Positions 22,701 through 33,705 of a stretch of 64,000 bases of DNA are shown one piece after another. The stretch is from Lactuca virosa (taxonomy: Eukaryota; Streptophyta; Magnoliopsida; Asterales; Asteraceae), in the NCBI GenBank assembly GCA_928212115.1, contig CAKMRJ010004445.1:4764081-4828080 (forward strand), given 5' to 3'. Numbering within the stretch: position 1 is the first letter of the stretch; each line of letters opens with the position of its first letter. Made by a program: the position numbers and the translations under genes. The notes below the pieces were generated by a model. That model saw only the letters and a list, made by a program, of their open reading frames with translations, made no database searches and was not told the DNA's origin.

Positions 22701-23448
22701 GTGTTTCACTTTGCATGTTTTGACTTCCCGAATAATAAGATTATTCAAACCATCCACAGTCGATCATACGTTGGAAGTAGGTAATGAGGCTAGACTAGCA
22801 TGAGTTGGCTTGTAGATAGTATAAGGCGTTAGACATAGCAAAAGTTTGCTACACCATTCGTGAGTACTCCTGAAATAAGATTTGAGTATTGGATTAACCC
22901 ACGCTCACCTGAATCACTTCATGGAATTTATCACGAGTGATTGTGAGACGATAATATCATATAATCTTCAAACTAAGATATATGAGTTGTTGACTACGAG
23001 TTGGTTGTGCATTGATGATACGAAAACGCATCAGTAACTTGATGTTATAAAACGTATCGTTATGCATGACTTAATGAGTAGTTAGTATAAGCATATAATG
23101 TCGAAGTTTATCTGTTCCTTTTATCCTAAGAGTATTAAAAGCGATATCTTGGGCCCCTCGTTGATTCTGTTTTGACTATGTGTCGGGCCCGGTCAAAACT
23201 GAATTGATGTCTTCAGTTATGTTCTATGTCAGACGAATCGGAAATCGGGAAACGAATTGAGGACAATAAGTATGACTATGTTCCATGTATATGTCCACAT
23301 AGATATCTTGAGAACACAGAAATATATGATCCCTTATCTAAAGGACGGGTCACTGACTGGGTCAAAGTTCGACAGCGACTTTTGAGAGCTACGATTGTTA
23401 ATCGGGTTTTGGAGTTGCATTGGCAATTATAGTTATTAGACTTATCCA
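19740..23448 (+). other. copia internal region without recognisable genes
   Basis: Only short chance frames are present, such as 22111-22308 and 23226-23432, and no protease, integrase or RT motif was recognised. The sequence is AT-rich. The phrase gctagtgggagcataaat occurs twice near 21570 and 21620. This looks like non-coding filler of a non-autonomous element, or pol eroded beyond recognition by eye. Confidence 0.6.
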
Positions 23449-23457
23449 AGTGGGAGA
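23449..23457 (+). other. polypurine tract, copia element
   Basis: agtgggaga lies one base before the 3' LTR. Confidence 0.75.
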
Positions 23458-23458
23458 C

Positions 23459-24236
23459 TATTGGATTTAGTGTCTAAGCCCATAACTATAACTGGGATGT
23501 ACTTGACCCGATAGTAGCATGGTCCTTTTGGGTTGCCTTCACCAGTGCAATTTGATAGGATGGACTTTTGAGAATAAGGTTATTTATGATTTATTAATAT
23601 ATTATAAGTATAATATGTTAATTAAGAAATCATATTATTTAATTAGTATTGATCAAGAATTAATTTGGAATTAAATTTTGTGATCAAAAGAGACTAATTA
23701 AATATATGGGATTGATTATGTAAATCAATGATTCTTATAGTGTGGGCTAATAATCCATGATTATTTAGGATGGGCTAAACCAATGAGATAGTCCACGGAG
23801 GTTTAACCCATGGAGCCTAAGTAATATGAAAGGTCATGGTGCATTAGGGTTCGCATGGATGTAACCCTAGCATTTGTCACACTATAAAAGCACACCCTAG
23901 AGCCAAAATCGATTACCCCATTTGATTCTATGAGAGTGATACTGATTTTGTGCTAAGTAACTTATTCTCTCAAGCCTCCTCTTGCATTTGGTGTTTGTGA
24001 CACATTAGAAGCATCACACTTGAGGTGCTTAAGCTTTCAAAGGTCAAGAACTACACGCTACATATAAGAGGTGATCATCTAAGCTAGTTTTTATGTTGTA
24101 TAGCTTCAATTGTATGCTAGTTAGGATGTATGCTTTGGAAAATTGAAAATGCATGTATAATTAGAGAAAACATAGATCCAAAGCATCCAGGGTTACATGT
24201 GCACCAAAGGAGTGTTATAGTGCTCAAAACCCAACA
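23459..24236 (+). repeat. complete 3' LTR, copia element
   Basis: The 778 bp LTR begins tattggattt (the usual TGTTGG with one change) and ends cccaaca, giving the short terminal inverted repeat expected. It has a TATA box at 23883. The five bases after it are cttaa. Confidence 0.9.
23883..23889 (+). promoter_or_regulatory. TATA box, copia 3' LTR
   Basis: tataaaa, in the same context as 16791. Confidence 0.65.
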
Positions 24237-25228
24237 CTTAACTGTTAGCTACAGTTAGACCGATAGGCCTGGGGTGACAAATGTCGTTAACATTCTTACG
24301 CCTGAAGAACGTCGCGATCAGGCCATTTTAGGTCATAGTATGGTTATAAGAACTCACATGGAGAAAACAACGACATATTTACAGAGTAATATATTTTCAG
24401 AAAATTTTATTTGAACATTAACTTTACAAGTGGATTACAAGGCAAATATACTTTCAATGGTTTTATTTAAATAATAAAACTATATTACATTATACTACTT
24501 ACTAATACGTTACGAATAGAAGTGCAGAAAAACATATATCGAGGACTCTTATTGATAAAGTTTATGATTACTTAATGTATATGTTAGGATTATATACAAT
24601 AAAGATCCGATAGGCAGTGGAATGTGTGATTTCCGCGTTACTTCCTGTTCCTTGTTTGGTTGTGGACATAAGGCAAAATCACCTAATCGACTGTTCGTTT
24701 GACCTTAATTATATATAATTTGTATACACTAATCCATCATAGGAGGTAACAGCACGGGTCATACCAATTACATGAATCAGAACCTCAAGTTACAGACTAT
24801 AAACATAAGAAACTTATACTTTTTGGTCTTAACGTACTAAGAGTATAACTTATTTACTAAGAAAATATTAGATTTTCTAGAAGAACACATTAACGTCTTC
24901 AATAACAAAGAACATATATTTTCAAACAAAATACTTATGAACTTACCAACTTTAATGTTGACACTTTTTCAAACCACTTGTATTCTCAGGAAAGTTAGTA
25001 GACAGGTACCCTCACAGGCGTTACGAAGACGGAGCATAGTAGTATCACGTCTTATCTTTGGCTATAGTTTTAATGTTAAACAAGAAATGTTTTGAATAAA
25101 ATGTAAATATTATGTTATCAACACAATGGTTGTTTTTACTTTGATTACTATTATATATTTGTTGTGATACTATACATGACGTCATCCACACCCGAACGTT
25201 TCCCCCGTTCCGGTTTGGGGCTGTGACA
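24237..25228 (+). repeat. LTR fragment of gypsy element D
   Basis: Its end (ggggctgtgaca) and the following PBS region with ttatagtgaac match the end of the C element LTR (minus strand near 62331). It has TATGAACTTACC followed by the hairpin CAAC-TTTAAT-GTTG (24936-24960) and TATTCTCAG (24981-24989), the same module as in C. The left part of the LTR is missing next to the copia element. No open frame is present. Confidence 0.7.
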
Positions 25229-25230
25229 GA

Positions 25231-25243
25231 TTGGTATTAGAGC
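25231..25243 (+). other. primer binding site, element D
   Basis: ttggtattagagc follows the LTR end by two bases and has one change from the TGGTATCAGAGC-type site. Confidence 0.7.
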
Positions 25244-25373
25244 ATTGTTTATAGTGAACTAAGTATATCAACCCATAAAAGATATACAACTATAAACACA
25301 ATGGGATAAAAACCCTCTGACCAAGAATTATACTTTTAAAATATATTAATATTTTTATAAAAGTATACATACA

Positions 25374-25376
<3 letters not shown>

Positions 25377-25442
<66 letters not shown>

Positions 25443-25454
25443 ATATACACACAC
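25377..25454 (+). repeat. (AT)n(GT)n microsatellite
   Basis: About 23 AT units run into eight TG units and a short tatatacacacac end. It lies in the short internal region of element D. Confidence 0.95.
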
Positions 25455-26025
25455 TAGAACAAGTATCACAAGAAGAACAAAACAAAAGTATTTAGATGTT
25501 CGACACTACAGTCAAACCTAGACAGTTATGTAATCATAAAACAAAAGTATTTTATGATACTATACAATAACAACAAGTCTAAAAACTTATCAACTTTGTA
25601 TACCAATATAACGCCCGCAGATTCAGGCTAGTCAAATTAAAGACAATAACCGTCAAAAATGACTTATTGATGGATTATTATTTTGAATGAATAATCTTAA
25701 CCAAGTTATAGTATATGTCACAAGGGTTCCGTATATATAAAGAACGCCGAAATCCGAATTATAACAAAGAAGTTATGGCCCGTCGAAGTTTTACGGAAAA
25801 ACCGGCACGACACCGCGTAACGTAAAAAGTGAATTTTCGATAAAATACTTTTTTGCCTTCGAGATCTAAATGAAAGTTGTAGTATACGATAAACCGAGAG
25901 CGTCAATAAAAAAAACATCCAAATCTGACTTCGTATGAGCAAGTTATGATTTTTCTAAGATTTGGCCTAGTAGTGCACATCCCGTGAAGTTAAGGTTCAC
26001 GACGTGAATTGACCCCAATTCCGCC

Positions 26026-26033
26026 TATAAATA
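26026..26033 (+). promoter_or_regulatory. TATA box, element A 5' LTR
   Basis: tataaata with the same flanks (gcctataaata) as at 31092, 52575 and 56538 in the A and A' LTRs. A CT-rich leader follows. Confidence 0.75.
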
Positions 26034-26643
26034 GAGATCAAGGGCTGCCGAGTTATTCACTCCTATCAAGCCATCTCTCTCTAGAACCTCTCTCTAGCTT
26101 CTAAAACCCCCCTAAAGCCTAGGTAAACCCCCTAGCACCCGAAGGAAGCCCCAAGGCTCTCGGAGGCTCCGAGAAAATAGCCTTTCGGCTCGGGAACGCT
26201 GCTCCAGCGAAGCACGGTTTTGAGAAAAATCCGTTGTAAGTGAGATACGCCTACCATACTTTAAATATAGCTTATATATAAATATAATATCGTTATTACA
26301 AACCTATAAATAAGATTTATCAATGATTCAAAGTCGTTATATTGATTGATCTACTTACGGGAATGATGTCTAGGCTGTTATTTAGTGAGGTGTTTAAAGT
26401 GGGATTTCCAAACACTATACTTCGTATACCAAACGGAACCTACCTCCGACAAGATCCTACCTAGTTGTTCCTTACTTGATAGATCATGAAGTAGACTATG
26501 AGTTAATGACGAATCTAGACTAATAATTAGTCGCAATAAATATTAGACTAAAATCTAGCAGTAATAATAGTAGTTTTCGTCGAAGGAAATCATATTGTTA
26601 AGAAGCGAAGCGCTGCTCGAATTTTGAGTCGTCACTTTAACAA

Positions 26644-27413
26644 GTGAGTGCATAGTTACTTTCATCTTACACATAGAGATGAAGTATTTTATATAAATTA
26701 CGTGCTATGTGTTCATATTTTCTGTATATTTGCTATCTATGCTAGATGAACGATTTTATACATGTTTTAAATGATTTAAACTGTATATGTGTTTTATATC
26801 TACAAAATATGTTGGGTAAAACATGGGTAGATTAGAGATGAGATAAATGATGAGCGATGAAAGATGAGATGAATGATGATCGATGATATACGAGTGGTAA
26901 ATTATGGTGAGAAGCGAGGACCTAAGCGATGAGCTAAGCGATGACCCAAGCAATAGCCCCGTCATCTCGCAGAGTATGGATGACAACGACAGACTATTCT
27001 AGACAGTCCAGTGGAACACTAGCAGGCTCGCAACTTGTAGGTGTTGTGAACGATATGTTCACCCGGTGTACTATAAACCCTGGCGACTATGCGACTTAGT
27101 GTCTGTTGTATAAACCTTGGCGACTATGAGACTTAGTGCCTAAACCCTGGCGACCATGCGACTTAGTGCCTGTCGAGTAAACCGTGGCAACGATGGATTT
27201 CATGTCGATTCCTTAGGATGATCCTTAGGAATGAATGAACGAGGAATAACTAATTCTTAGGGTAGATCCTTACAAGTAAAGAAGATAATGGGGATGGGTA
27301 ATTGGGTTGATTGTTTGATGTTTAAACATAATAATTATATTATTGTGGGTTGAAACCCCTATGTACTCATCAGGTTTCCCAACCTGACCCATTCAAGCTT
27401 ATTTGAATCACAG
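26644..27413 (+). other. predicted LTR intron / structured module, element A 5' LTR
   Basis: GTGAGTGCATAG (26644-26655) pairs with CTATGTACTCAT (27359-27370), one G-U included and the last pair lost by a C-to-T change. Then come the hairpin CAGGTT-TCCC-AACCTG (27371-27386) and cacag (27409-27413). The array of ctggcgac-atgcgacttag units (about 27065-27185) lies between the arms. Confidence 0.5.
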
Positions 27414-27697
27414 GTGCCGACACGAAGTTACATTACACTGAGAGATTAAAGAGGTGTAGATCACTAGTGTAAATGATTGTAAGTTCTGTTTATGCTTATG
27501 TTTCTGTATTGACAATGACATCCCAAATATTTTCAAATGAATAAAAATACATTTCTTCGGAAATGCTTTGATAACGTATTTATCATGTTTTACTGGGAAC
27601 AAATTCCGCAACATTTTTATTAAAAGAAGTAGTCTGATTTTTATAAAGCATAAACAAAATCGGTCTTTTCTGGCCGAGAAAATGGGGATGTCATAGT

Positions 27698-27709
27698 TGG
27701 TATCAGAGC
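27698..27709 (+). other. primer binding site, element A
   Basis: TGGTATCAGAGC, an exact initiator tRNA-Met type site two bases after the LTR. Confidence 0.9.
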
Positions 27710-28073
27710 ATTAGTTTAAGCGAACTTGGAATAAGGATTTATTTCTAGACTTAAAATTAGGATGCTAAGCAATGATGGTGAGGAGCGTGTCTAATAAATT
27801 TTAGGTAATACACCTGAATAGACACAAGCACTAGCTAAGTTAGGGAAAATGCCTAACATGCTTTTATGTGCTAAATGATTTATAAGGCTTTATGATGCTA
27901 AATATCTGAACGGATCTATGGTCTGTTGCCGACCAGATCTGGAAATTTTATGTGTTCAGATTTCTAAACTTTTAAGTATAGCATTAGAACTGGCATGTAA
28001 CTTTTCGGATTGATAGGGAGGTTTACACGTCGATCGTAAATAAAATATTTCCTATCTTAATTCTCGTCATTTC

Positions 28074-28096
28074 ACACCAAACGTATGATTTGGTGT
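28074..28096 (+). other. pre-gag hairpin, element A
   Basis: ACACCAAA and TTTGGTGT form an 8-bp stem with a 7-base loop, ending 11 bases before the gag ATG. The same stem with another loop occurs at 54441-54463 in A'. Confidence 0.65.
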
Positions 28097-28107
28097 ATAA
28101 GATCGAA

Positions 28108-29336
28108 ATGGCAAGAACCCGAAGCGGAGTCAGAAACGCGAACGAAAATAGGAATCAGCAACCTCAACCCCAAGTGATTGAGCCAGTACCTGTGGTGGTA
28201 GCTGGACCTGAGCCAATCACAATGGCTGGAGTACAAGCCATGGTTCGGGCTATGTTGACTAAGCAAAGAGAAGAGATGAGGCAAATGTTGCAAGAAAATA
28301 GGGACGAACCTACAATACCCATTATACAACCTGAGTTGATCGTCGAGCAATCAGAGGAAGGAAACTATAGCCGCACTGTAAGTCAAGCAAGAACCCAAGG
28401 GGCAAGGAGGAATGGCCCAGAGAGGGGAAACAACAAGGATGGGCGGATGTATAAGAATTTCTTGGGTGCAAAACCACCGAGTCTTTCAGGAAGCCCAAAA
28501 CCAGTGGAAATTATGGACTGGATCTCCGAGATGGAGATGGTATTTGAGAGCTGCAACTGCAGCGATAAGCAAAAGACTGTCTTTGCAGTCAGACAACTAA
28601 AGAACGGAGTGCTAAGTTGGTGGAAGTTGTTGGAAGATACAATGCCACGAGGAGAAGCCATGCGAATGTCCTGGGAAGCATTCATGGAGCAGTTGAAAAT
28701 GCAGTACTGCTCAGAGATAGATCTGATAGACTTAAACAACGAATTTTAGAACCTGAAGAAAGGGAAGATGAGTGTTGATGAGTATGCCACCGCATTCACC
28801 GAAAGGATGAAGCTATTCCCCTACTTGGTGCCTACGGAACTCTACAAGATAGATAGGTTTGCTAACAGGCTGCCCACAGACTTTGGCACAACGGTCAAAA
28901 TGGCAACTACTTTGAAAACAACCGTTAGAGCAGCTAAGAATTTAGAGACCCAGATAAGAGAAAGTGGTCTAGAAAAAGATAAGGCAGGAAAAAAGAGGAA
29001 GTTTGAAGGATCTTCAAGGCCCAACAAGGAGAGTAAATTCTCTAAATTTGTAGGAGGAGGAGGAAGAGGTGAAGTGAGATGGTGTGATAAGTGCGAGAAG
29101 AAACACTTGGGAAAATGTGGCGAAGAGGTGTTATGTTTCAAGTGTGGAAAGTCTGGTCATTGCGCCAACGAGTGCACATTCAACAAGAAGGTATGTTTTG
29201 GATGTAAGAAAGAAGGGCATATTTCTAGAGACTGCCCAAAGAAAAACGAAGCAGCAAGGCCGAATGCACCACCAAGGCCAAGGGCATTCCACATGATCCT
29301 CGACGAAACAGACAACAACGCGAGGAATCAAGGATG
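28108..29336 (+). pseudogene. gag, element A (one premature stop)
   Basis: The start is taken as the ATG at 28108 (MARTRSGV); an upstream in-frame ATG at 28090 lies inside the hairpin. The capsid part holds WISEMEMVFESCNCS and LSWWKLL (about 28515-28630) and MSWEAFMEQLKMQYC. A TAG at 28747-28749 interrupts the frame, which otherwise continues through MSVDEYATAF to the end. Three zinc knuckles follow: CDKCEKKHLGKC, CFKCGKSGHCANEC and CFGCKKEGHISRDC (29090-29236). The total of about 409 codons is normal for chromovirus Gag. No protease follows, only non-coding sequence up to the LTR. Confidence 0.9.
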
Positions 29337-29546
29337 AGGACTTCATATCCGAAGGTCGGGTTATGCAGTAGCCATAGTATCGTATGGTGTAGCCTATTAG
29401 AGGCATTGTCTAGGGTGAACTTGAACACCTATGTAATCGTTTCAAGGAATAATATAAAACTTTCGCTTTGTTATCTGGTGTGTTAAGTGGTTATGTGATT
29501 TTCTTGTATGGTGACTTGAAAAACTACGAGACAATGCTTGGGACGA

Positions 29547-29605
29547 GTATGAGTAGGTGTGAATGGTAGTAGAGGCCTATACTACTGGAAACACAAGACT
29601 CGCAC
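29547..29605 (+). other. conserved hairpin, element A
   Basis: Outer arms GTATGAGT / ACTCGCAC (29547-29554, 29598-29605) and inner arms GTAGTA / TACTAC (29566-29571, 29580-29585). Here GAGT pairs with ACTC where elements 2 and 3 have GGGT with ACCC, a compensatory change. The stretch gggaaagtcacaagg just downstream is also shared with A'. Confidence 0.65.
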
Positions 29606-30302
29606 TTGGATTGGGGAAAGTCACAAGGTTACCAAGGCACTAGAAATTGATCCTATTTTGTTCATGTCTGTCGTTACCATTGTTTCGATAATGACTAAGA
29701 AGATTGTTGTTATTTCGACCCTAGTGGTCATATCAAATCGAGTTCGACTAAGATGAGTATGTAACGTGGTTCAAAGAACCAAGATCGATGTATCATCTGA
29801 ATTAAGTCAAAATATTGAAGTGAAAGATAATCGAAGTGATCAATAGAAGTATCGCAACCGTTGTTAAGGTTAGAAGCTTGTAGCTAGAAATGCTACATGT
29901 TGAAATGTGATTGTATCACATTAGAACATGCAGGAAGGTATAGTTTGTTCTGGAATTTGACTCTAAGAGACCTAAGTCTAAACGTTGCATCACACGATGA
30001 TAGGTCATTAGAATATGACACATCGGTCCATTGTAGTAATCAGAGAACTTATCTTAAGTTCATTAAGAAGAAGAAGGAGTCTCCAATAAGGATTGAGATT
30101 GTGATTGGAAGGTCATAATTTGGAGTCTAATGAGATAGAGAGCAGGTGCAAGATCGAGCACTACTTGCAGTCAAGAAAACCAGGAGTTAGATACTCATTC
30201 AAAGGAACATAGAAGTTACGATTATTACCTAGGATGAGGAGATAACGTCTGGATTCATTATATAGCCCTGTTTCGTTGATGATTCCGGGATGTAATCATC
30301 CT

Positions 30303-30313
30303 AAGGGGGAGAT
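30303..30313 (+). other. polypurine tract, element A
   Basis: aagggggagat lies three bases before the 3' LTR. Confidence 0.8.
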
Positions 30314-31091
30314 AATTGTAACGCCCGCAGTTTCGGGCTAGTCAAATTAGAGACAATAACCGTCAAAAATGACTTTTTGATGGAAGATTATTTTGAATTA
30401 ATAATCTTAACCAAGTTATAGTATATGTCACAAGGGTTTCGTATATATAAAGAACGCCGAAATCCGAATTATAACGAAGAAGTTATGGCCCGTCGAAGTT
30501 TTACGGCAAAACCGGCACGACATTGCGTAACGTAAAAAGTGAATTTTTGATAAACTACTTATTAGTCTTCGAGATCTAACTACAAGTTGTAGTATATGTT
30601 AAACCGAGAGCGTGCATAAAAAGAACGTCCAAATCTGACTTCGTATGAGGAAGTTATGATTTTTTCTAAGATTTGGCCCAGCAATGCACAACCCGTAATT
30701 CGAATTTTAGATTGAGCGGTTTTTGGCCAATGTGACCTAAATGAGAATTTAATATCTCATTAATAGGGACTCAAAGATAAAAAGACAGACGAAAACGGAA
30801 TCCATACATAGAAGTTATGAATTTTACACGGTCATTTAACAGTATAATCTCCTCCTATTGTTAAATTTAAGATCAGTTAAGAATTAGCCGACGGAGTCAA
30901 AAGGAAAGTTGTAGATCTTATTTTTACCTACGCGTGGATATAAAGAACGTTGAAAACGGAGCTCGTATGCGAAAGTTATGAATTTTTGAAAATCAGCTGA
31001 TTTACACCCTGTGTGCGATGCCACGTGTCAGCACCAGGCTGTGACTTGGTGCCCAAGCCAGTTCACGACGTGAATTGATCCCAATTCAGCC

Positions 31092-31099
31092 TATAAATA
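31092..31099 (+). promoter_or_regulatory. TATA box, element A 3' LTR
   Basis: tataaata in the same context as 26026. Confidence 0.75.
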
Positions 31100-31717
31100 A
31101 AGATCAAGGGATTCCGAGTTATTCACACCTTTTAAGCCATCTCTCTCTCTCTCTCTATAACCTCTCTCTAGCCTCTAAAACCCCCCTAAAGCCTAGGTAA
31201 ATCCCCTAGCACCCGAAGGAAGCCCCGAGGCTCCCGGAGGCTCCGAGAAAAGAGCCTTTCAGCTTGGGAACGCTGCTCCAGTGAAGCCGGGTTTGGAGAA
31301 AAACCCGTTGTAAGTGAGATATGCCTACCATAATTTAAATATAGCTTATATATAAATATAATATCGTTATTACGAACCAATAAATAAGATTTATCAGTGA
31401 TTCAAAGTCTTTATACTGATTGATCTACTTACGGGAATGATGTCTAGGCTGTGATTTAGTGAGGTGTTTAAAGTGGGATTTCCAAACAATATACTTCGTA
31501 TACCAAACGGACCCTACCTTCGATATGATCCTACCTGGTTGTTCCTTACTTGATAGATCATGAAGTAGACTCTGAGTTAATGACGAATCTAGACTAATAA
31601 TTAGTCGCAATAAATATTAGACTAAAATCTAGTGGTAATAATACTAGGTTTCATCGAAGGAAATCATATTGTTAAGAAGCGAAACGCTGCTCGAATTTCG
31701 AGTCGTCACTTTAACAA

Positions 31718-32477
31718 GTGAGTACATAGTTACTTTCATCTTACACATATATATGAAGTATTTTATATAAATTACGTGCTACGTGTGCATATTATCTGTA
31801 TACTTGCTATCTATGCTGGATGAACAATTTTATACATTTTTTAAATGATTTAAACTGTATATGTATTTTATATCTACAAAATATGTTGGGTAAAACATGG
31901 GTAGATTAGATATGAGATAAACGATGAGCGATGAAAGATGAGATGAATGATGAGCGATGATATACGAGTGGTAAATTATGGTGAGAAGCGATGACCTAAG
32001 CGATGACCCAAGCGATGACCCCGTCATCTAGCAGAGTATGGATGACAACCACGAACTATTCTAGACAGTCCATTGGAACACTAGCAGGCTCGCAACCTGT
32101 AGGTATTGTGAACGATGTGTTCAACCGATGTACTCTAAAACCTGGCGACAATGCGACTTAGTGGCTGTTGTACAAACCCTGGCGACTATGAGACTTAGTG
32201 CCTAAACCCTGGCGACCATGCGAGTTAGTGCCTGTCGAGTAAACCCTGGCAACGATGGATTTCGTGCCGATTCCTTAGGATGATCCTTAGGAATGAATGA
32301 ATGAGGAATAAATAATTCTTAGGGTAGATCCTTAAGAGTAAAGAAGATAATGGGGATGGGTAATTGGGTTGATTGTTTGATGTTTAAACATAATAATTAT
32401 ATATTATTGTGGGTTGAAAACCCTATGTACTCACCAGGTTTCCCAACCTTACCCACTCAAGCTTATTTGAATCACAG
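31718..32477 (+). other. predicted LTR intron / structured module, element A 3' LTR
   Basis: GTGAGTACATAG (31718-31729) and CTATGTACTCAC (32423-32434) are perfectly complementary over 12 bases. The 5' LTR has G-U at one of these pairs where this copy has A-U. The hairpin AGGTT-TCCC-AACCT and atcacag (32471-32477) follow. Confidence 0.5.
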
Positions 32478-32764
32478 GTGCCGATACGAAATTACATTAC
32501 ACTGAGAGATTAAAGAGGTGTAGATCACTAGTGTAAATGAATGTAAGTTCTGTTTATGCTTATGTTTCTATATTGACAATGACATCCCAAATGTTTTAAA
32601 ATGAATAAAAATACATTTCTTAGAAAATGCTTTGATAACGTATTTATCATGTTTTACTGGGAACAAATTCCGCAACATTTTTATTAAAAGAAGTACTCTG
32701 ATTTTTATAAAGCATAAACAAAATCGGTCTTTTCTGGCCAAGAAAATGGGGATGTCACAACCAA

Positions 32765-33149
32765 GAAGCTCTTGAATCAAACATATAATTAAAATACTAT
32801 AGGAGTATTTTAGGCACTATAACTAACTTATGTGAAAAATAAAAGACCCTTTCTGGTACGTCTATAATTACTGAGTGTATACGTTAAGGTTATATATAAT
32901 TGAGATTTTATAAACTTAGAATTTGTGATTTTCGCTCTACTTCCTGTTCCTTGTTTGATTGTGGATTTAGGGCAAAGTTACTCTGTCGACTGTCTTCTCA
33001 ATCTGAACTATATACGATTTGTATACACTAATCGATTATAGAGGCACATGGTAGGGATCATATTACAAGATTTCATTACTAATTATAGCAGCACTCTTAC
33101 TGCCTATACTCGCTAAATGCGGTTCTAAGATTCGCAATAGTAATAACAA
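32765..33149 (+). repeat. right-hand piece of element D
   Basis: From about 32864 it resembles 24565-24800, including the shared cttcctgttccttgtttg and atttgtatacactaatc. This looks like the second LTR of D, older or more diverged, cut by the B LTR at 33150. It contains no gene. Confidence 0.55.
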
Positions 33150-33329
33150 TGTAACAACGTAAATTTTCAAAACAAATTTTCCATTTCAAATATAATAAAA
33201 ATTCATATGTAATATCAAAATCCATGCATCAATATCATCTCGATAAACAATTCCCAAGATCTCAATGTAAATAAAACTCCATCTGTGTGTAGGGATCATG
33301 TCGACGCCTCCCGCGATCCTCGGTAGTAC

Positions 33330-33705
33330 CTGAAATACATAACACTTAACACTGTAAGCATAAAAGCTTAGTGAGTTCCCCAAAATACCACATACAACAC
33401 ATAGCATACATACGCCACTCGAGACTACAGTGCGACCCTCCGGTCGATGTGTCTCAGTGGGACCCTCCAATCCCGTAGCTCGTTGGACCCTTTGGTCCGG
33501 TAATAGCTCGTTGGACCCTTCGGTCCGGTCTGTATCGTTGGACCCTTCGGTCCGGTCTATATCGTTGGACCCTCCGGTCCGGTCTATACAACACATAACA
33601 TACATATATCATAATGCACATAATCTCATACATGCACATAGCACACAAGACCCTCTGGTCTACACATAAATACCACTCTAGGTAATGTATAGTGAGAAGA
33701 CTCAC
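33330..33705 (-). other. predicted LTR intron / structured module, element B
   Basis: On the minus strand, GAGGTGAGTC (GTGAGT at 33705-33700) can pair with GGGAACTCAC (33380-33371), six Watson-Crick pairs then mixed G-U pairs. The hairpin AAGC-TTTTAT-GCTT (33369-33356) and TATTTCAG (33337-33330) follow. Array 33425-33660 lies between. Confidence 0.5.
33425..33660 (-). repeat. LTR tandem array, element B
   Basis: About six units built on a palindromic ggacccttcggtccgg core. Three central units have a period of about 33 bases. Confidence 0.85.

Larger units (their letters stand above)
16697..24236 (+). mobile_element. Ty1/copia-derived element, non-autonomous
   Basis: Two LTR copies (truncated 449 bp and complete 778 bp) flank a PBS, a hairpin-rich leader of ~1.8 kb, a broken copia-type gag (18993-19664) and ~3.7 kb without recognisable protease, integrase or RT. 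A polypurine tract precedes the 3' LTR. The lack of any pol motif suggests a non-autonomous form, although heavy decay could also hide pol. The left end is truncated, so target duplication cannot be checked. Confidence 0.8.
25607..27695 (+). repeat. 5' LTR of element A (short form)
   Basis: It begins tataacgcccg (tgtaacg in the partner) and ends gatgtcata. Compared with the 3' LTR it lacks ~355 bases of U3, from about 25985, that carry two of the four GAAGTTATGA repeats; the two kept are at 25769 and 25940. The TATA box, donor-like site, tandem array (about 27065-27185) and hairpin are present. Confidence 0.9.
25607..32759 (+). mobile_element. Element A: gag-only (TR-GAG type) gypsy element, complete
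   Basis: It has two LTRs (2089 and 2443 bp), PBS, gag, conserved hairpin and polypurine tract, but no protease, RT, RNase H or integrase. The five bases before it (accaa, 25602-25606) and after it (accaa, 32760-32764) are identical, so this is an unrearranged insertion into element D. Gag with terminal repeats and no pol matches the class called TR-GAG. It must have relied on enzymes of other elements. Its gag has a premature stop. Confidence 0.9.
30317..32759 (+). repeat. 3' LTR of element A (long form)
   Basis: It begins tgtaacgcccgcag and ends gatgtcaca. The four U3 repeats have GAAGTTATG-type cores at 30479, 30650, 30811 and about 30972. TATA box at 31092, donor-like site at 31718, tandem array about 32135-32255, hairpin 32435-32449, polyadenylation-like aataaa near 32605. 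Outside the U3 deletion it is closely similar to the 5' LTR. Confidence 0.9.

Noticed and set aside
22111..23432. Short frames as possible copia pol remnants
   Set aside because: No protease, integrase or RT motif could be recognised in the peptides.
33186..33705. Open frames of 79-139 codons on both strands with repetitive peptides
   Set aside because: They are produced by the B LTR tandem array, which lacks stops in several frames; no known domain.
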